Origin: Bacillota bacterium
GTDB taxonomy: Bacteria; Bacillota; Clostridia; Christensenellales; WQRI01
Assembly: GCA_009786825.1 (NCBI GenBank)
Contig: WQRI01000005.1
Location: 1 to 48,800 of the forward strand
DNA: 48,800 nucleotides
Direction of reading: 5' to 3'
The notes beneath the pieces are model-generated. The model had not been told where the DNA came from. It made no database searches and worked only from the letters and a program-made list of their open reading frames with translations. Positions 9,299 to 19,500 of the stretch are shown here, piece by piece (within the stretch, counting starts at the first letter, position 1; the number at the start of each line of letters is the position of its first letter). The position numbers and the translations under genes were made by a program.

Positions 9299-10177
9299 TT
9301 ACTGTGGTGGCACTAGGTGTGTGCGGTCGAAAATTATGTCTCTTGGACACTTCTTTACGCACTCCATACAAGAAGTACACTTTTCGTAGTCCCACACTGG
9401 TAGGTTGTTTTCCATTTTGATAGCGCCCGTAGGACAAGCCCTTTCACATAATGTACAACCGTGACAGCCCGTTTCACAGATTTTTGTAACATCTGCCCCT
9501 CTGCAATTTGAATTACACGCAACAAAAACTGGTGCTTTTGCCGGTATAATTTTGATAACCTTGTTAGGACACTTCTTAACACACAGCCCACACGAGATAC
9601 ACTTGTGGTCTATATCTACTACTTGGTTGTCTTGTAAAATTATAGCATCTACAGGACAAACAGCAATACAGTCGCCAAAGCCAAAACACGCTTTAGAACA
9701 GAATTTGTGACCACCACTTGTTGCAGCAACCGCCACACAAGTCTCATATCCCACATACTCGAACCTATCTTTTGCACGCACTCCGCCATTACACGCAACT
9801 ACTGCAAATGTCGCCTCGAAAGAGCCTTCTTTACCTAATATACCAAAGATTTTCTCTTTAGCAGACGGGTCTGCCGGACCACATTCTTTTAAGTCTATTT
9901 TTTCTTCCGCTAGTGCTTTTGCAAAACCTTCGCAACCTGCAAAACCACACGCCCCGCAATTAGCCCCCGGTAAAAGTTCGTTAATTGCGGCTACCTTCTC
10001 ATCTGCTGGTACGTGAAATCTAATAGCCAAAACTGTTAGCAATACTGCAAACAACACGGCTACTAAAACACCTACCAAAAGTGGCCAGAAAATGTATTCG
10101 AAGGTAAATTCTGGGCGTCTTTCAGGTTCCGGCAACCCCGGAACGTACGCTAAAATGTTATATAAAAATGCATTCAT
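9299..10177 (-). CDS. rnfB: Rnf electron transport complex subunit B
   Basis: LLPGANCGACGFAGCEGFAKAL plus several CxxCxxCxxxCP ferredoxin clusters. Confidence 0.96.
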   Translation of the reverse strand: MNAFLYNILAYVPGLPEPERRPEFTFEYIFWPLLVGVLVAVLFAVLLTVLAIRFHVPADEKVAAINELLPGANCGACGFAGCEGFAKALAEEKIDLKECGPADPSAKEKIFGILGKEGSFEATFAVVACNGGVRAKDRFEYVGYETCVAVAATSGGHKFCSKACFGFGDCIAVCPVDAIILQDNQVVDIDHKCISCGLCVKKCPNKVIKIIPAKAPVFVACNSNCRGADVTKICETGCHGCTLCERACPTGAIKMENNLPVWDYEKCTSCMECVKKCPRDIIFDRTHLVPPQ

Positions 10178-10192
10178 TTAATTTACCTCCTT

Positions 10193-10810
10193 TTACAACT
10201 GCAGTAACCCAACTAACCCTAAGAACGCAAGACCAATAATACCTGCGGCTACTAAAGAAATTGGGAAACCTGCGAAAGGTCTCGGAATTCTGATTCTTGC
10301 CATCTTCTCTCTCATACCTGCTAGTAATACAATAACAAGTAAGAAACCTAGTCCACCAAACAAGCCGTGTAAAGCCGCCGTTAATAAGCCATACTCGTTA
10401 AGCGGGTTAGTAATTCTGATTGTTACTTGTAAGATTAAACAGTTAGTTGCTAGAAGCGGTAAGTAAATTCCTAAACTTGAGTAAAGTGTTGGAACAAACT
10501 TTTTGATAAAAATTTCTGTGATTCCAACAAAACTTGCTATTACAACAATTAATATAAGTATATCTAGGAACATAAAGCCAGCATCCGTAACAGCCCCCGG
10601 AACAACTACGTTAGTAAATAACAAGTACAATAATATACTAGACATTGTAGTAACAAAAACCGTTGCAAACCCTATACCTATTGCACTCTCAACCTTTCTA
10701 GATACCCCAACAAACGGGCAAAGACCCCAACCTTGTGCAACAACATAGTTAGCACCAAATAATAACGCAATGGTTACAACTACATATTCTGCTTGGAAAG
10801 TTTCAAACAT
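10193..10810 (-). CDS. rnfA: Rnf electron transport complex subunit A
   Basis: Multi-TM, GLCPFVGVSRKVESAIGIGFATVFV. Confidence 0.96.
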   Translation of the reverse strand: MFETFQAEYVVVTIALLFGANYVVAQGWGLCPFVGVSRKVESAIGIGFATVFVTTMSSILLYLLFTNVVVPGAVTDAGFMFLDILILIVVIASFVGITEIFIKKFVPTLYSSLGIYLPLLATNCLILQVTIRITNPLNEYGLLTAALHGLFGGLGFLLVIVLLAGMREKMARIRIPRPFAGFPISLVAAGIIGLAFLGLVGLLQL

Positions 10811-10811
10811 T

Positions 10812-11609
10812 TTATGCTACCTCCTGTGCTACTTTTTCTGGTCTCTTAAAAGGTGCTTTAGGTTGTGTAGCCTTTTTATAGATTTGATTGAATGCAGCCA
10901 TAAGTATGCCTAATGTTAGTAAACCACCAGCAAGTGTAGAGATAACCCCGATAGGCGCCATAAAGCCACCGTCTTCTATTACAGGTGCTAGCTCTATCTC
11001 AAAAATAGTACCTAGACCTAAAATTTCTCTGATAGCACCCAATATAACTAGCGCGCCTAGTAAACCTAGACCCATAAATATACCATCTACCACAGCGTGA
11101 CCCGGGTTGTTTGCTTTTATTAGATTACCTTCTGCATCTCTTGTTCTTTTTGTTGCAAAACCTTCTATTCTACCGAATATGATACAGTTAACAACAATTA
11201 AGTTAATTGCTACTGCTATAGGTGTAAATACAGGAATTCCTGTTGTGTCTTCTATCCACGCAAAAGACATTCTAACAACTATAACAAGTGTAGCAACTAT
11301 TGCTAAATAAATTGGTATTCTTACCCTGCTGTCTATAACAGGTATAAGTAAGTTTGTTATTAAAGTAGCAAGCGCCAAAACAAGTAGTGTTGCTAATCCC
11401 ATAAATAAGGCGCCGAATGCTGTACTTGTAACAACTACGATTGGACAAAGTGCAAGAGCCATTCTGAATAAAGCGTTTTCTCTTAAAAGACCACCCATCA
11501 TAATCTTTTTATATTTTCCGCCTTTATCCTCTGCCTCTACAGTAACAACCTGCGTTTGCACTTCTTCTGTTACGAAGTCTGTGTCCACTGCGAATTCTGT
11601 GTTTTCCAT
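10812..11609 (-). CDS. rnfE: Rnf electron transport complex subunit E
   Basis: Multi-TM, GGLLRENALFRMALALCPIVVVTSTAFGALFMG and operon position. Confidence 0.94.
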   Translation of the reverse strand: MENTEFAVDTDFVTEEVQTQVVTVEAEDKGGKYKKIMMGGLLRENALFRMALALCPIVVVTSTAFGALFMGLATLLVLALATLITNLLIPVIDSRVRIPIYLAIVATLVIVVRMSFAWIEDTTGIPVFTPIAVAINLIVVNCIIFGRIEGFATKRTRDAEGNLIKANNPGHAVVDGIFMGLGLLGALVILGAIREILGLGTIFEIELAPVIEDGGFMAPIGVISTLAGGLLTLGILMAAFNQIYKKATQPKAPFKRPEKVAQEVA

Positions 11610-11633
11610 AGAATTTTTACCTCCTTTTTGGGA

Positions 11634-13043
11634 TTAGTTTATGTTTGCCCTTGCCCACGCCGCCACTAAGTTAAGTGACATAGCAACTTGGTTAACAGTT
11701 GTTGTAGCACCAGTATGCGAAATTGTATGCTCGCCCGATGGTCCTGCTGAAGTACCGCCAAACGTTGGTCCCGGGTCAGCATTAATTGGTGGCATTGCAG
11801 CTGAAAGCGCTAAATCTCTGAAAGCGTGAATTGCTTCCTCAGGCTCGTGTACGCCTGCTTGCCTTGCAATTGTACTTGAGTCTGGGTTATAGTACATACC
11901 TACTAGTCTGCCCGTGTCATTATTAATTCTGAATATTACTTGGAATATTCTGTTACCCCAGTCTCTTGGAGACCTTGAAGCATCAGAGCCTATTGTTTGT
12001 ACTAGTACATAACTGTGGTTATCCCTTTCTGCTGTTGCTAAAACTTGAGAGTTAGCAAAGTCGTCCGCCGTTACATTTGCCGCCGTTATGTGCGTTAAGT
12101 CTGCCGCGTCGAAGTTTGCTAGCCTTTCGAATAAGCCTCTAGCAATCTCAAACGGGTCTTGCAAGCCGTTTCTGAATGCAAGTAGCGCACCATTTAAAGC
12201 CCTTATAAATGCGTCGTATGTCTGCGTTGCGTTTGTTACAACAGTAATGCTTGGGTTAGCAGAACCTCCGCCCGTTACGTTTGGTCTAGATGCTGTACCT
12301 ACGTTTCTAAACTCCATTACAGTACCTACAGTCTCGCCCGCAATAACGCCCGCTCTGTTTAAAACCATATCAAACGCTTCCCTCATTCTATATTGTCTCT
12401 CCATTGGGAAGAAGTTGTTTAATATACCTTCCGACCACAAGTAGATGCCTTCCATAAGGTTTGTGTCTGTGTCTATTGCTATAGTTACATAGCACTCTCC
12501 GCCACGGAAGCCGTAACTTCTTGCTATGATGTATATCATAGAGCCAAATTGTGGCTCTGCCGCCGTACCTATGTTGTTAAAAAACATACGGCTTACTATA
12601 AACTGATTTGTTGGCTCGTAATAATTCCAGTGAAAATTAAGTTCTTCTTGCTCGTTGTATAAAGGCATATTTGGCCACGCGTGAATCGCGCCCGTGTCTG
12701 CGTTATGGTTCCATAACCACGCACCCGCTCCTTGCGCTGCCGCACCCGGAACATACCTAACCCCCGGCGCATTTCTGTCTATCCCTCTGCCCTCATCTAT
12801 AAAACCCCTAACCGGAACTCTTATAAAGTTTTCTGGGTCGTCCGCACCACTTTCTATCTGTGCTGGTCTGCCCCTATCGTCTAAGCCTACCATAGATTGT
12901 GCCATCCATCTGTAGTATCTAGCCTCGTCTGGTGCTACCCAAAATACTACGTTTAACACAGTTAGTAAGCCTACACAAATGGAAACAATAAGCACAAGTG
13001 TTAAAGTGTTAATGCCCAGTCTTCTCCACGTATTCTCTACCAT
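11634..13043 (-). CDS. rnfG: Rnf subunit G, atypically long (469 aa), with C-terminal FMN-attachment-like motif
   Basis: N-terminal TM, position between rnfD and rnfE, C-terminal HTGATTTVNQV resembling the RnfG/NqrC (S/T)GAT(S/T) flavinylation motif. Confidence 0.85.
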   Translation of the reverse strand: MVENTWRRLGINTLTLVLIVSICVGLLTVLNVVFWVAPDEARYYRWMAQSMVGLDDRGRPAQIESGADDPENFIRVPVRGFIDEGRGIDRNAPGVRYVPGAAAQGAGAWLWNHNADTGAIHAWPNMPLYNEQEELNFHWNYYEPTNQFIVSRMFFNNIGTAAEPQFGSMIYIIARSYGFRGGECYVTIAIDTDTNLMEGIYLWSEGILNNFFPMERQYRMREAFDMVLNRAGVIAGETVGTVMEFRNVGTASRPNVTGGGSANPSITVVTNATQTYDAFIRALNGALLAFRNGLQDPFEIARGLFERLANFDAADLTHITAANVTADDFANSQVLATAERDNHSYVLVQTIGSDASRSPRDWGNRIFQVIFRINNDTGRLVGMYYNPDSSTIARQAGVHEPEEAIHAFRDLALSAAMPPINADPGPTFGGTSAGPSGEHTISHTGATTTVNQVAMSLNLVAAWARANIN

Positions 13044-13070
13044 TGTTTAAATCTCCTATTTTTTTAATTT

Positions 13071-13258
13071 TTAATGTTAAATGTTTAATGTTAAATTGTT
13101 TCACCGCTTTACGCGGGTAATTATTTATTTTTGCAAATTGTAAGAAAGGTCTAAACTCCGACTGTTCAAATGCATTTGTTTTAAATGGCTGAAATCATTT
13201 AAAATTTAAAACTTAACATTTAACATTTCTGAATTCTGAATTTTTAATTCTGAATTCG
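13071..13258 (+). repeat. Heptad-arm element between rnfG and rnfD, AATGTTA arms plus adjacent TTCTGAA array
   Basis: Core tttcaccgctttacgcgggtaa...cgactgttcaaatg; 13227-13257 is TTCTGAA TTCTGAA TTTTTAA TTCTGAA TTC. Confidence 0.88.
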
Positions 13259-14308
13259 TTAAGCCGGTTTAACTGGCTTAACATAGCCAAACGGCTTGTG
13301 AATAAAGTACTTATCCATTAGTGGATTAACTAAGTTCATTAATACTATTGCGAAAGATACACCCTCAGGTAGCGCTGTAAATAGTCTGATTAATACAGTT
13401 ATAAGCGCAAGACCCGCCGCGTATATGTAAATGCCTAAGTCTGACTTTGGGCTAGATGCATAGTCTGTTGCCATAAATATAGCACCAAACACAAGTCCAC
13501 CACCTAGTAAGTGTATAACACCAGCATTTAAAGAACCCGTTAGTAGTAAAATTAGTAAGAACGTACCGCCCATATATATAACTGGTATTCTCCAGTCTAT
13601 AATGCGAAGCACACCTAAGTACACACCGCCAATAAGCAATGCGAGTACGCTTGTCTCACCAATAACACCACCGGTTCGACCGATAAACATATCCCATAAT
13701 GCAACCGGCGCAATAGACGACATCGGGTCGTCTCCCCAACTAGAACCCGCAAACCACTCTGATACAGCCTGAAGCGGCGTTGCGCCACCTAGTACTGAAA
13801 TTGTTTGGAAGTACTCGAATGTGTTGTGGTAGATAGGGTATAAAGCCGCCGCACCAAATGCAAAGAATACGAATAGCCTTGCAGTTGCCGCCGGATTGGC
13901 AAAGTTTTTACCAATTCCACCAAAAATCATTTTTACAACAATTATAGCAAACAAACCACCAACAACTGGGATATACCAGTGTGCAAACGGGGTCGGGTCG
14001 CCAGCCTCGTTAACAAAAATAGGTAGGTTTAAACCAAGTATTAAACCCGTTACAACAGCAGAAAAATCGTTAATAGTTAACTTCTGCTTTGCTGCTAAAT
14101 TAAATAATAATTCGCCAACAATACAGGCAGCCACACATAATAATACTATAACAAGCGATGATGGTCCGAAAAATAGTACGCTTGCAATTAGTGCTGGTAT
14201 AAGCGCTATACATACGTGCATCATTATGCTTTGTGTTGTGTGTGCCCTGAAAAAGCCTTTATTGGTAAAATGCGGGCTTGGCGATACTATAAGATTTTGT
14301 CTTTCCAT
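13259..14308 (-). CDS. rnfD: Rnf electron transport complex subunit D
   Basis: SPSPHFTNKGFFRAHTTQSIMMHVCIALIPAL, multi-TM, GGIGKNFANPAATARL. Confidence 0.95.
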   Translation of the reverse strand: MERQNLIVSPSPHFTNKGFFRAHTTQSIMMHVCIALIPALIASVLFFGPSSLVIVLLCVAACIVGELLFNLAAKQKLTINDFSAVVTGLILGLNLPIFVNEAGDPTPFAHWYIPVVGGLFAIIVVKMIFGGIGKNFANPAATARLFVFFAFGAAALYPIYHNTFEYFQTISVLGGATPLQAVSEWFAGSSWGDDPMSSIAPVALWDMFIGRTGGVIGETSVLALLIGGVYLGVLRIIDWRIPVIYMGGTFLLILLLTGSLNAGVIHLLGGGLVFGAIFMATDYASSPKSDLGIYIYAAGLALITVLIRLFTALPEGVSFAIVLMNLVNPLMDKYFIHKPFGYVKPVKPA

Positions 14309-14333
14309 AATTTTTTAAACCTCCACGGACAAA

Positions 14334-15662
14334 TTACAGCCCAAGCTCCCATATTTTATCTTTTGCTATACGCATACTTGTAATTAAAGCACGCTTAGCC
14401 GGGCAGATATACGCACAACAGCCACACTCTATACAAGCGTTAACGTGGTATGCCTTTGCACCTGCATAATCTTCAAACTCTACACAGTCGTCTATCATAA
14501 CCGGCATAAGTATCATAGGGCAAATAGATATACACTTTCTGCACGAGATACATTGTGTAGGCTTGTCTGTAAATGTTTCAGCAGGCGTCATAAAAATTAC
14601 GTTAGATACAAGTTTAGACGCTACCGGCTCTAAGTCTATCATAGCAGAACCCATCATAGGTCCGCCCGCGATAATCTTAACAACCTGCTCGCCCTCTTTA
14701 ATTCCGCCGCAATGTGCTAAAACTTCTTCTAATGGCGTACCATTACGTATCCAAATGTTTGCTGGTCTGGTTACACCGCCACCCGTTATTGTAGTAACGC
14801 GTTCGTAACTTGCCTTACCTTCTTTAACAGCCAAGTAAACTGATAAAGCGGTATGAACGTTAGTGATAATAGCACCAACATCACCCGGGAATTTTCCAAC
14901 AGGAACTTTACGCCTTAGTGATGCATAAAGTAACTGTTTTTCTGCACCCTGTGGATACTTCTTTTTAAGTTTTACAAGTATGAAGTTTTCTGTCTCATAC
15001 TTTTTAAGCGCGTGGTAAGCGTCGGGTTTGTTAACCTCTATGCCTATGTAGATTTTTTCTACACCAAGCGCCTTTGCCATAAGCTTCACACCCTCAACAA
15101 ATTTCTCTGTTAAGTCTTGCATAATGCGGTCGTCACACGTAATATAAGGCTCGCACTCTGCCGCGTTGATTAATAAAGAATCAACTGGCGAGGGAGGCTT
15201 TAACTTTACGTGAGTTGGGAAGCCGGCACCACCAAGTCCAACAACCCCTGCTTCTTTTACGCGCTCTATAATCTCGTCTGCACTTGGGTCGTTTAAAATT
15301 GGCAACAGCACTTCATCTTCCTTGCCATCGTTTTCTATAACGATGTGGTCGATTTTAATGCCATTAGGGTTAGACCTTTTTTCGATGCCCTTAACTATGC
15401 CCGATACGCTAGAGTGTACATTAGCAGTATTCCAGTTTGTAATTGTCGCAATTACTTGCCCTTTTTTAACAGCTTGTCCTGCTTGTACAACTATTTCTCT
15501 CTTAGCCCAAACGCCACCGCTATCTTGAACAACAGGTATGTAAACTGTTTTAGGGGCAGGCATAAGCGAAATTTCTTCATCTTCAGAATAATACTTAGAT
15601 GCGTTCGGATAGGCACCACCCGGGAATGATTTTCCCCCAGAAAGATACTTCTTTTTTGCCAC
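14334..15662 (-). CDS. rnfC: Rnf electron transport complex subunit C
   Basis: GGAGFPTHVKL, LLINAAECEPYITCDDRIM, two 4Fe-4S motifs CISCRKCISICP and CIECGCCAYICP. Confidence 0.97.
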   Translation of the reverse strand: MAKKKYLSGGKSFPGGAYPNASKYYSEDEEISLMPAPKTVYIPVVQDSGGVWAKREIVVQAGQAVKKGQVIATITNWNTANVHSSVSGIVKGIEKRSNPNGIKIDHIVIENDGKEDEVLLPILNDPSADEIIERVKEAGVVGLGGAGFPTHVKLKPPSPVDSLLINAAECEPYITCDDRIMQDLTEKFVEGVKLMAKALGVEKIYIGIEVNKPDAYHALKKYETENFILVKLKKKYPQGAEKQLLYASLRRKVPVGKFPGDVGAIITNVHTALSVYLAVKEGKASYERVTTITGGGVTRPANIWIRNGTPLEEVLAHCGGIKEGEQVVKIIAGGPMMGSAMIDLEPVASKLVSNVIFMTPAETFTDKPTQCISCRKCISICPMILMPVMIDDCVEFEDYAGAKAYHVNACIECGCCAYICPAKRALITSMRIAKDKIWELGL

Positions 15663-15747
15663 CTTTCTCTCTCCTTTCTAAATGGATTTGTTTTTGATTT
15701 TTATATATGTTTAATTTTAATGCTGTTTTACGCAATTCACAAATAGA

Positions 15748-15804
15748 TTTTGCCCGCGCTAGCGGTGCAACAACCTTTACACTTTACACTCTACACTTTA
15801 CACT
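15748..15804 (-). repeat. Heptad-arm element, GC-box half with ACTTTAC arm
   Basis: tttgcccgcgctagcggtgcaacaacctttacactttacactctacactttacact. Confidence 0.82.
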
Positions 15805-15974
15805 ATCTAACATAATATTACATTGCGTAAAGTAAAAGAACATACACTTCCCCATATTACACTATTACATTATATATAATAGCATATTTTTTTTAATAAC
15901 GCAAATGTTTGAAAGCGGTTTTTCAATTTTTTCAAAATAAAAATTGTTAAAATTGTTAATGGTTTTTTAATAAA

Positions 15975-16011
15975 GCAAAAAGCAAGGCTCTTTTCTTGCC
16001 TTGCTTTTTGC
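15975..16011 (-). terminator. Rho-independent terminator, 14-bp perfect stem
   Basis: gcaaaaagcaaggc / gccttgctttttgc followed on the minus strand by a T-rich tract. Confidence 0.85.
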
Positions 16012-16031
16012 CCTAAGGTGGACCTCACGCT

Positions 16032-16081
16032 GATATGTATACCGACACATATCTAGAGAATAAAAACCGGTGGTTTTTATT
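16032..16081. other. Two adjacent short hairpins downstream of the 75-aa gene
   Basis: gatatgt..acatatc (16032-16053) and aataaaaacc-ggt-ggtttttatt (16059-16081). Confidence 0.65.
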
Positions 16082-16090
16082 GCTTTGGTT

Positions 16091-16318
16091 TTAGTTTGCC
16101 CAGCCTGGTTTGTACATTGCTGTGCCACCAGGACCCGTAATTACTACCCACTCTTGGCTAGTATCTTGGTTATTAACCACCAATGCGGATAGTAACCTAT
16201 TGTCGTCGTTATCCATTACCCTTTGACCGCCATCGATATGTTGCGCCTGAGCATCAGTAACCAGATTACCTGAATTAGGTAAAACCAAAAAATTTGTTTG
16301 TGTTGATGATTGTGCCAT
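16091..16318 (-). CDS. Hypothetical small protein (75 aa)
   Basis: ORF with ggaggtttttt-type upstream sequence and strong downstream hairpins. Confidence 0.65.
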   Translation of the reverse strand: MAQSSTQTNFLVLPNSGNLVTDAQAQHIDGGQRVMDNDDNRLLSALVVNNQDTSQEWVVITGPGGTAMYKPGWAN

Positions 16319-16528
16319 CTTAAAAAACCTCCGATTTTTGAGTAATAAAATTCTAGTAAATCTCTCGACTTATAGTATAACACTTTGCTAGTGATGTTGT
16401 CAAGCGTTTTTCACGTACTTAATTTTTTTCTTCTATGCTGAAACACTACTATGGTTTGACTATCCAGTATATTAAACACTACACTATATTATACACAAAT
16501 TCTTCAAAAAAGGTCAAGTCGTAAATTA

Positions 16529-19500
16529 TTACTTTAATCTCTTTTTTTCTAACTTTGCCGCCTTATCTATTGCAGATATTACCTTGCCCTTAGATAGCCA
16601 CCAGTCCCTTGCCCATACTCTTATAATAGTCCAACCGCGCGACTCTTTAAATTTAGACCTAAATACATCGCGCTCTAAAACGGACGACGACGAATTAAAC
16701 GCCGTAACATCACACTCTATACCAACTAGATATCTACCCAACTCTTTATCGTACACACCTAGTGAGACCTTATATGCGTTGTTACCTAAATTAGCATCTA
16801 CATCGTAGCCCATTTTTTCTAGCGCCTCTTTAAGTTCTAGCACGTAGTTAACACTATCTGCACCAAGCCCTATAAAACTAGAGAAGCCATCTAGTATAAT
16901 TTGCGCCTCGTTTTTGTTGCCAGTAGATACAGCGCGCGCATACTCTAAATACTTTTTAAACACTTTAGGACCCAAGTGCTTTGTGTTTTCTACGTTTAAG
17001 TCCTCCGGCTCTATACTTGTTACTACGTAGATTTTCTTTTTAGCCCTTGTTATAGCAACGTTCAGTCTGTTCTCACCGCCCTCTAAGTTAAGCGGACCAA
17101 ACTGCGCAACAACCTTGCCTTGCTCGTTTTTCGCATAGCCTATACTAAATATAATTATATCGCGCTCGTCACCCTGAACATTCTCTAGGTTTTTTATAAA
17201 CAAACTAACATCTTGCCCATCTTCTTTTCTGTTGCGCTCTTTAACAATTGCATCTCTGAAATTATTATCCTTAATGCACTCGTCATCAATTAAGTCTGCT
17301 ATATAACTCTCTTGCTCTGAGTTAAATGTTATTATACCAATAGTCTCAGACGCCTTTCTGTTTTTCAGAGTTTTTTTAAGAAGTTCTAAAATCTTTTTGG
17401 CTTCCTCTGTGTTTTTTCTGTTTATCCACCTGCCATCTACTTTTACCCTTTCTATTGGCTTGTCGTTTTTGTTGTTTGTTAAGTTTGGCGCAATTTGCAG
17501 TTTCGTGTCGTAAAACACATAGTTAGAAAAACTTATAAGTTCTTCGTATGCGCTTCTGTAGTGATAGTTTAAGTTTGCGCTACCATATCTGCTTGTTGCT
17601 AAGTCTAGCAAACTTTCTACTTCTAGCGCTGCTTGAGTGTTATAGTCTTCTTCATCATCTAAGTCGTTACCCATATAGCGCCTTACAAACATCGCTGTTG
17701 GGCGAAGTTGCTTGTTATCTCCCGCAACGGCAATGTGCTTGCCCCTATATATTGTAGGAAGCGTACTTTCTATAAATATTTGCGAAGCCTCATCAAACAA
17801 AATAAGGTCGAACAAGTTAGCCTTAAGCGGCATAAGCGTAGATACATTCTCTGGCGATAGCAACCAACACGGAAAAAGTTTAAGCAATAATTCGCCGTAA
17901 ACATCTACTAGCCTTCTGATAGGCCACAGGTTTTGCTGTTTGTTTATTTGATACAAAAAGTTGTTGCTCTCTGGCGTTTTATCGTAGAGTTTTTTATATT
18001 CGCCCTTAAAGTTTTCGGTAGACATTTTTTGAACAATCTTTTTTTGTTCTGCCCTTAGGGACACTATCCTATTTTTTATATTCTCGTATTCCATTATGTT
18101 GGATAGTTGCACTTTATATTTTTCCTCCAACAAAACTATCTCGTGATAAATTCTGATTGGAAGTACAGAGTTTATAACCCACTTAAATTCTGTTAGGTTG
18201 CTAGAATTTTCGTACGCAAAGTCTAGTATGGTTTTTTCTATATGCCCTAAAAATTCTAGGTTTATGTTCATATCCCTTATGTTTGCATAATTTTCTAGCG
18301 CATTTAAAAGCAACTTGATATAAACCGCGTTGCCGTTTAAGATGTTACTAACAATAAACCAAAGCCCGCGCCTATCTAAAACTTTTTGCAAAAGCGGATA
18401 CTCACCGATATAAGCCTCAACCTTAGGTAGTGTTGCTAAAAAGGCTTCGCTAATTTCTTTTTCTCTTTTTCTAAGCGCAGACCCGCTTGCCCGTGGGTTT
18501 TCTAGCGTAGCAATATACTTTATAAGTGGCGCTAGTTCTTTCGCGCTTTTAAGATTGTTTTCTATATAAAAGCCCAGCAGTTGATGTAGGTTTGTGATTT
18601 GCCCCATATCAAAAGGCGCAATTCGTTTAGACAGCAAGTTTTGCAAGTAAGACATTATGCTGTTAAGTGTGTGAACATCTAAATCTGTAAATATGTGATT
18701 AACAAGCGGGTTGTTTTTTTGCATCTCAAGGCGGTTGTAATAAAGTTCGCACTTTTTTTTCTCGCCTATAATTCTAACGGCGTCGTTTAAATCTTTATAG
18801 CCTAATTCCATTAATCTTGGGTTTTTTAAAATCTCTTCGTAAAGTTTATGCTCGCCCGTATTCTTGTTTATAAGGCGCGACTTTGCATACATCTTTTGTA
18901 GGCTTATACCAAAAGTTGTAGGCTTTGTAAGTGTGTTAGATATATCCTCTAGCAACTTAATCTCTTGATTTATTCCATCTAAAATCTCGCCGTAAACGCC
19001 TTGTAAAGATTGCCCCATATTTAAGGCCACAAGCCCAACATCTTGTATATTTACATTTTCTTGATGCGCTACCCTAACTTTTTCGTAAAAGTTGTTTCTG
19101 TTTTTTTCTGGGTCGTTTATATACATAGCCTTATTGTTTAAAACGCCAAGCCTATTATAAACAACATCAAGTGCAGACTTTTTTTGCGAAACTACCAAAA
19201 CGCGCTTGCCTTTACAAAGTGCGTCCGCAATAATATTAACAATAGTTTGCGACTTTCCAGTTCCGGGCGGACCATATATAACCAAATTGCCGCTTTGGTT
19301 AAGTCTTTTAATTGCGCTCTCTTGTGCGTAGTCTAGTTGGCTTATTGTGTATGTGTTTTCATCTTTAGTGGTTTTAGATTTTGTCTTACTTTTTTTAGGC
19401 TTAACTTTTTTGTTTTCTAGTAGTAGCCTTATTGCATCTGTTGTTAGGTTTAGTTTTTCTAGTTGTGTATAGTCGTTATAAATAGAGTTTGCAAGCGGGA

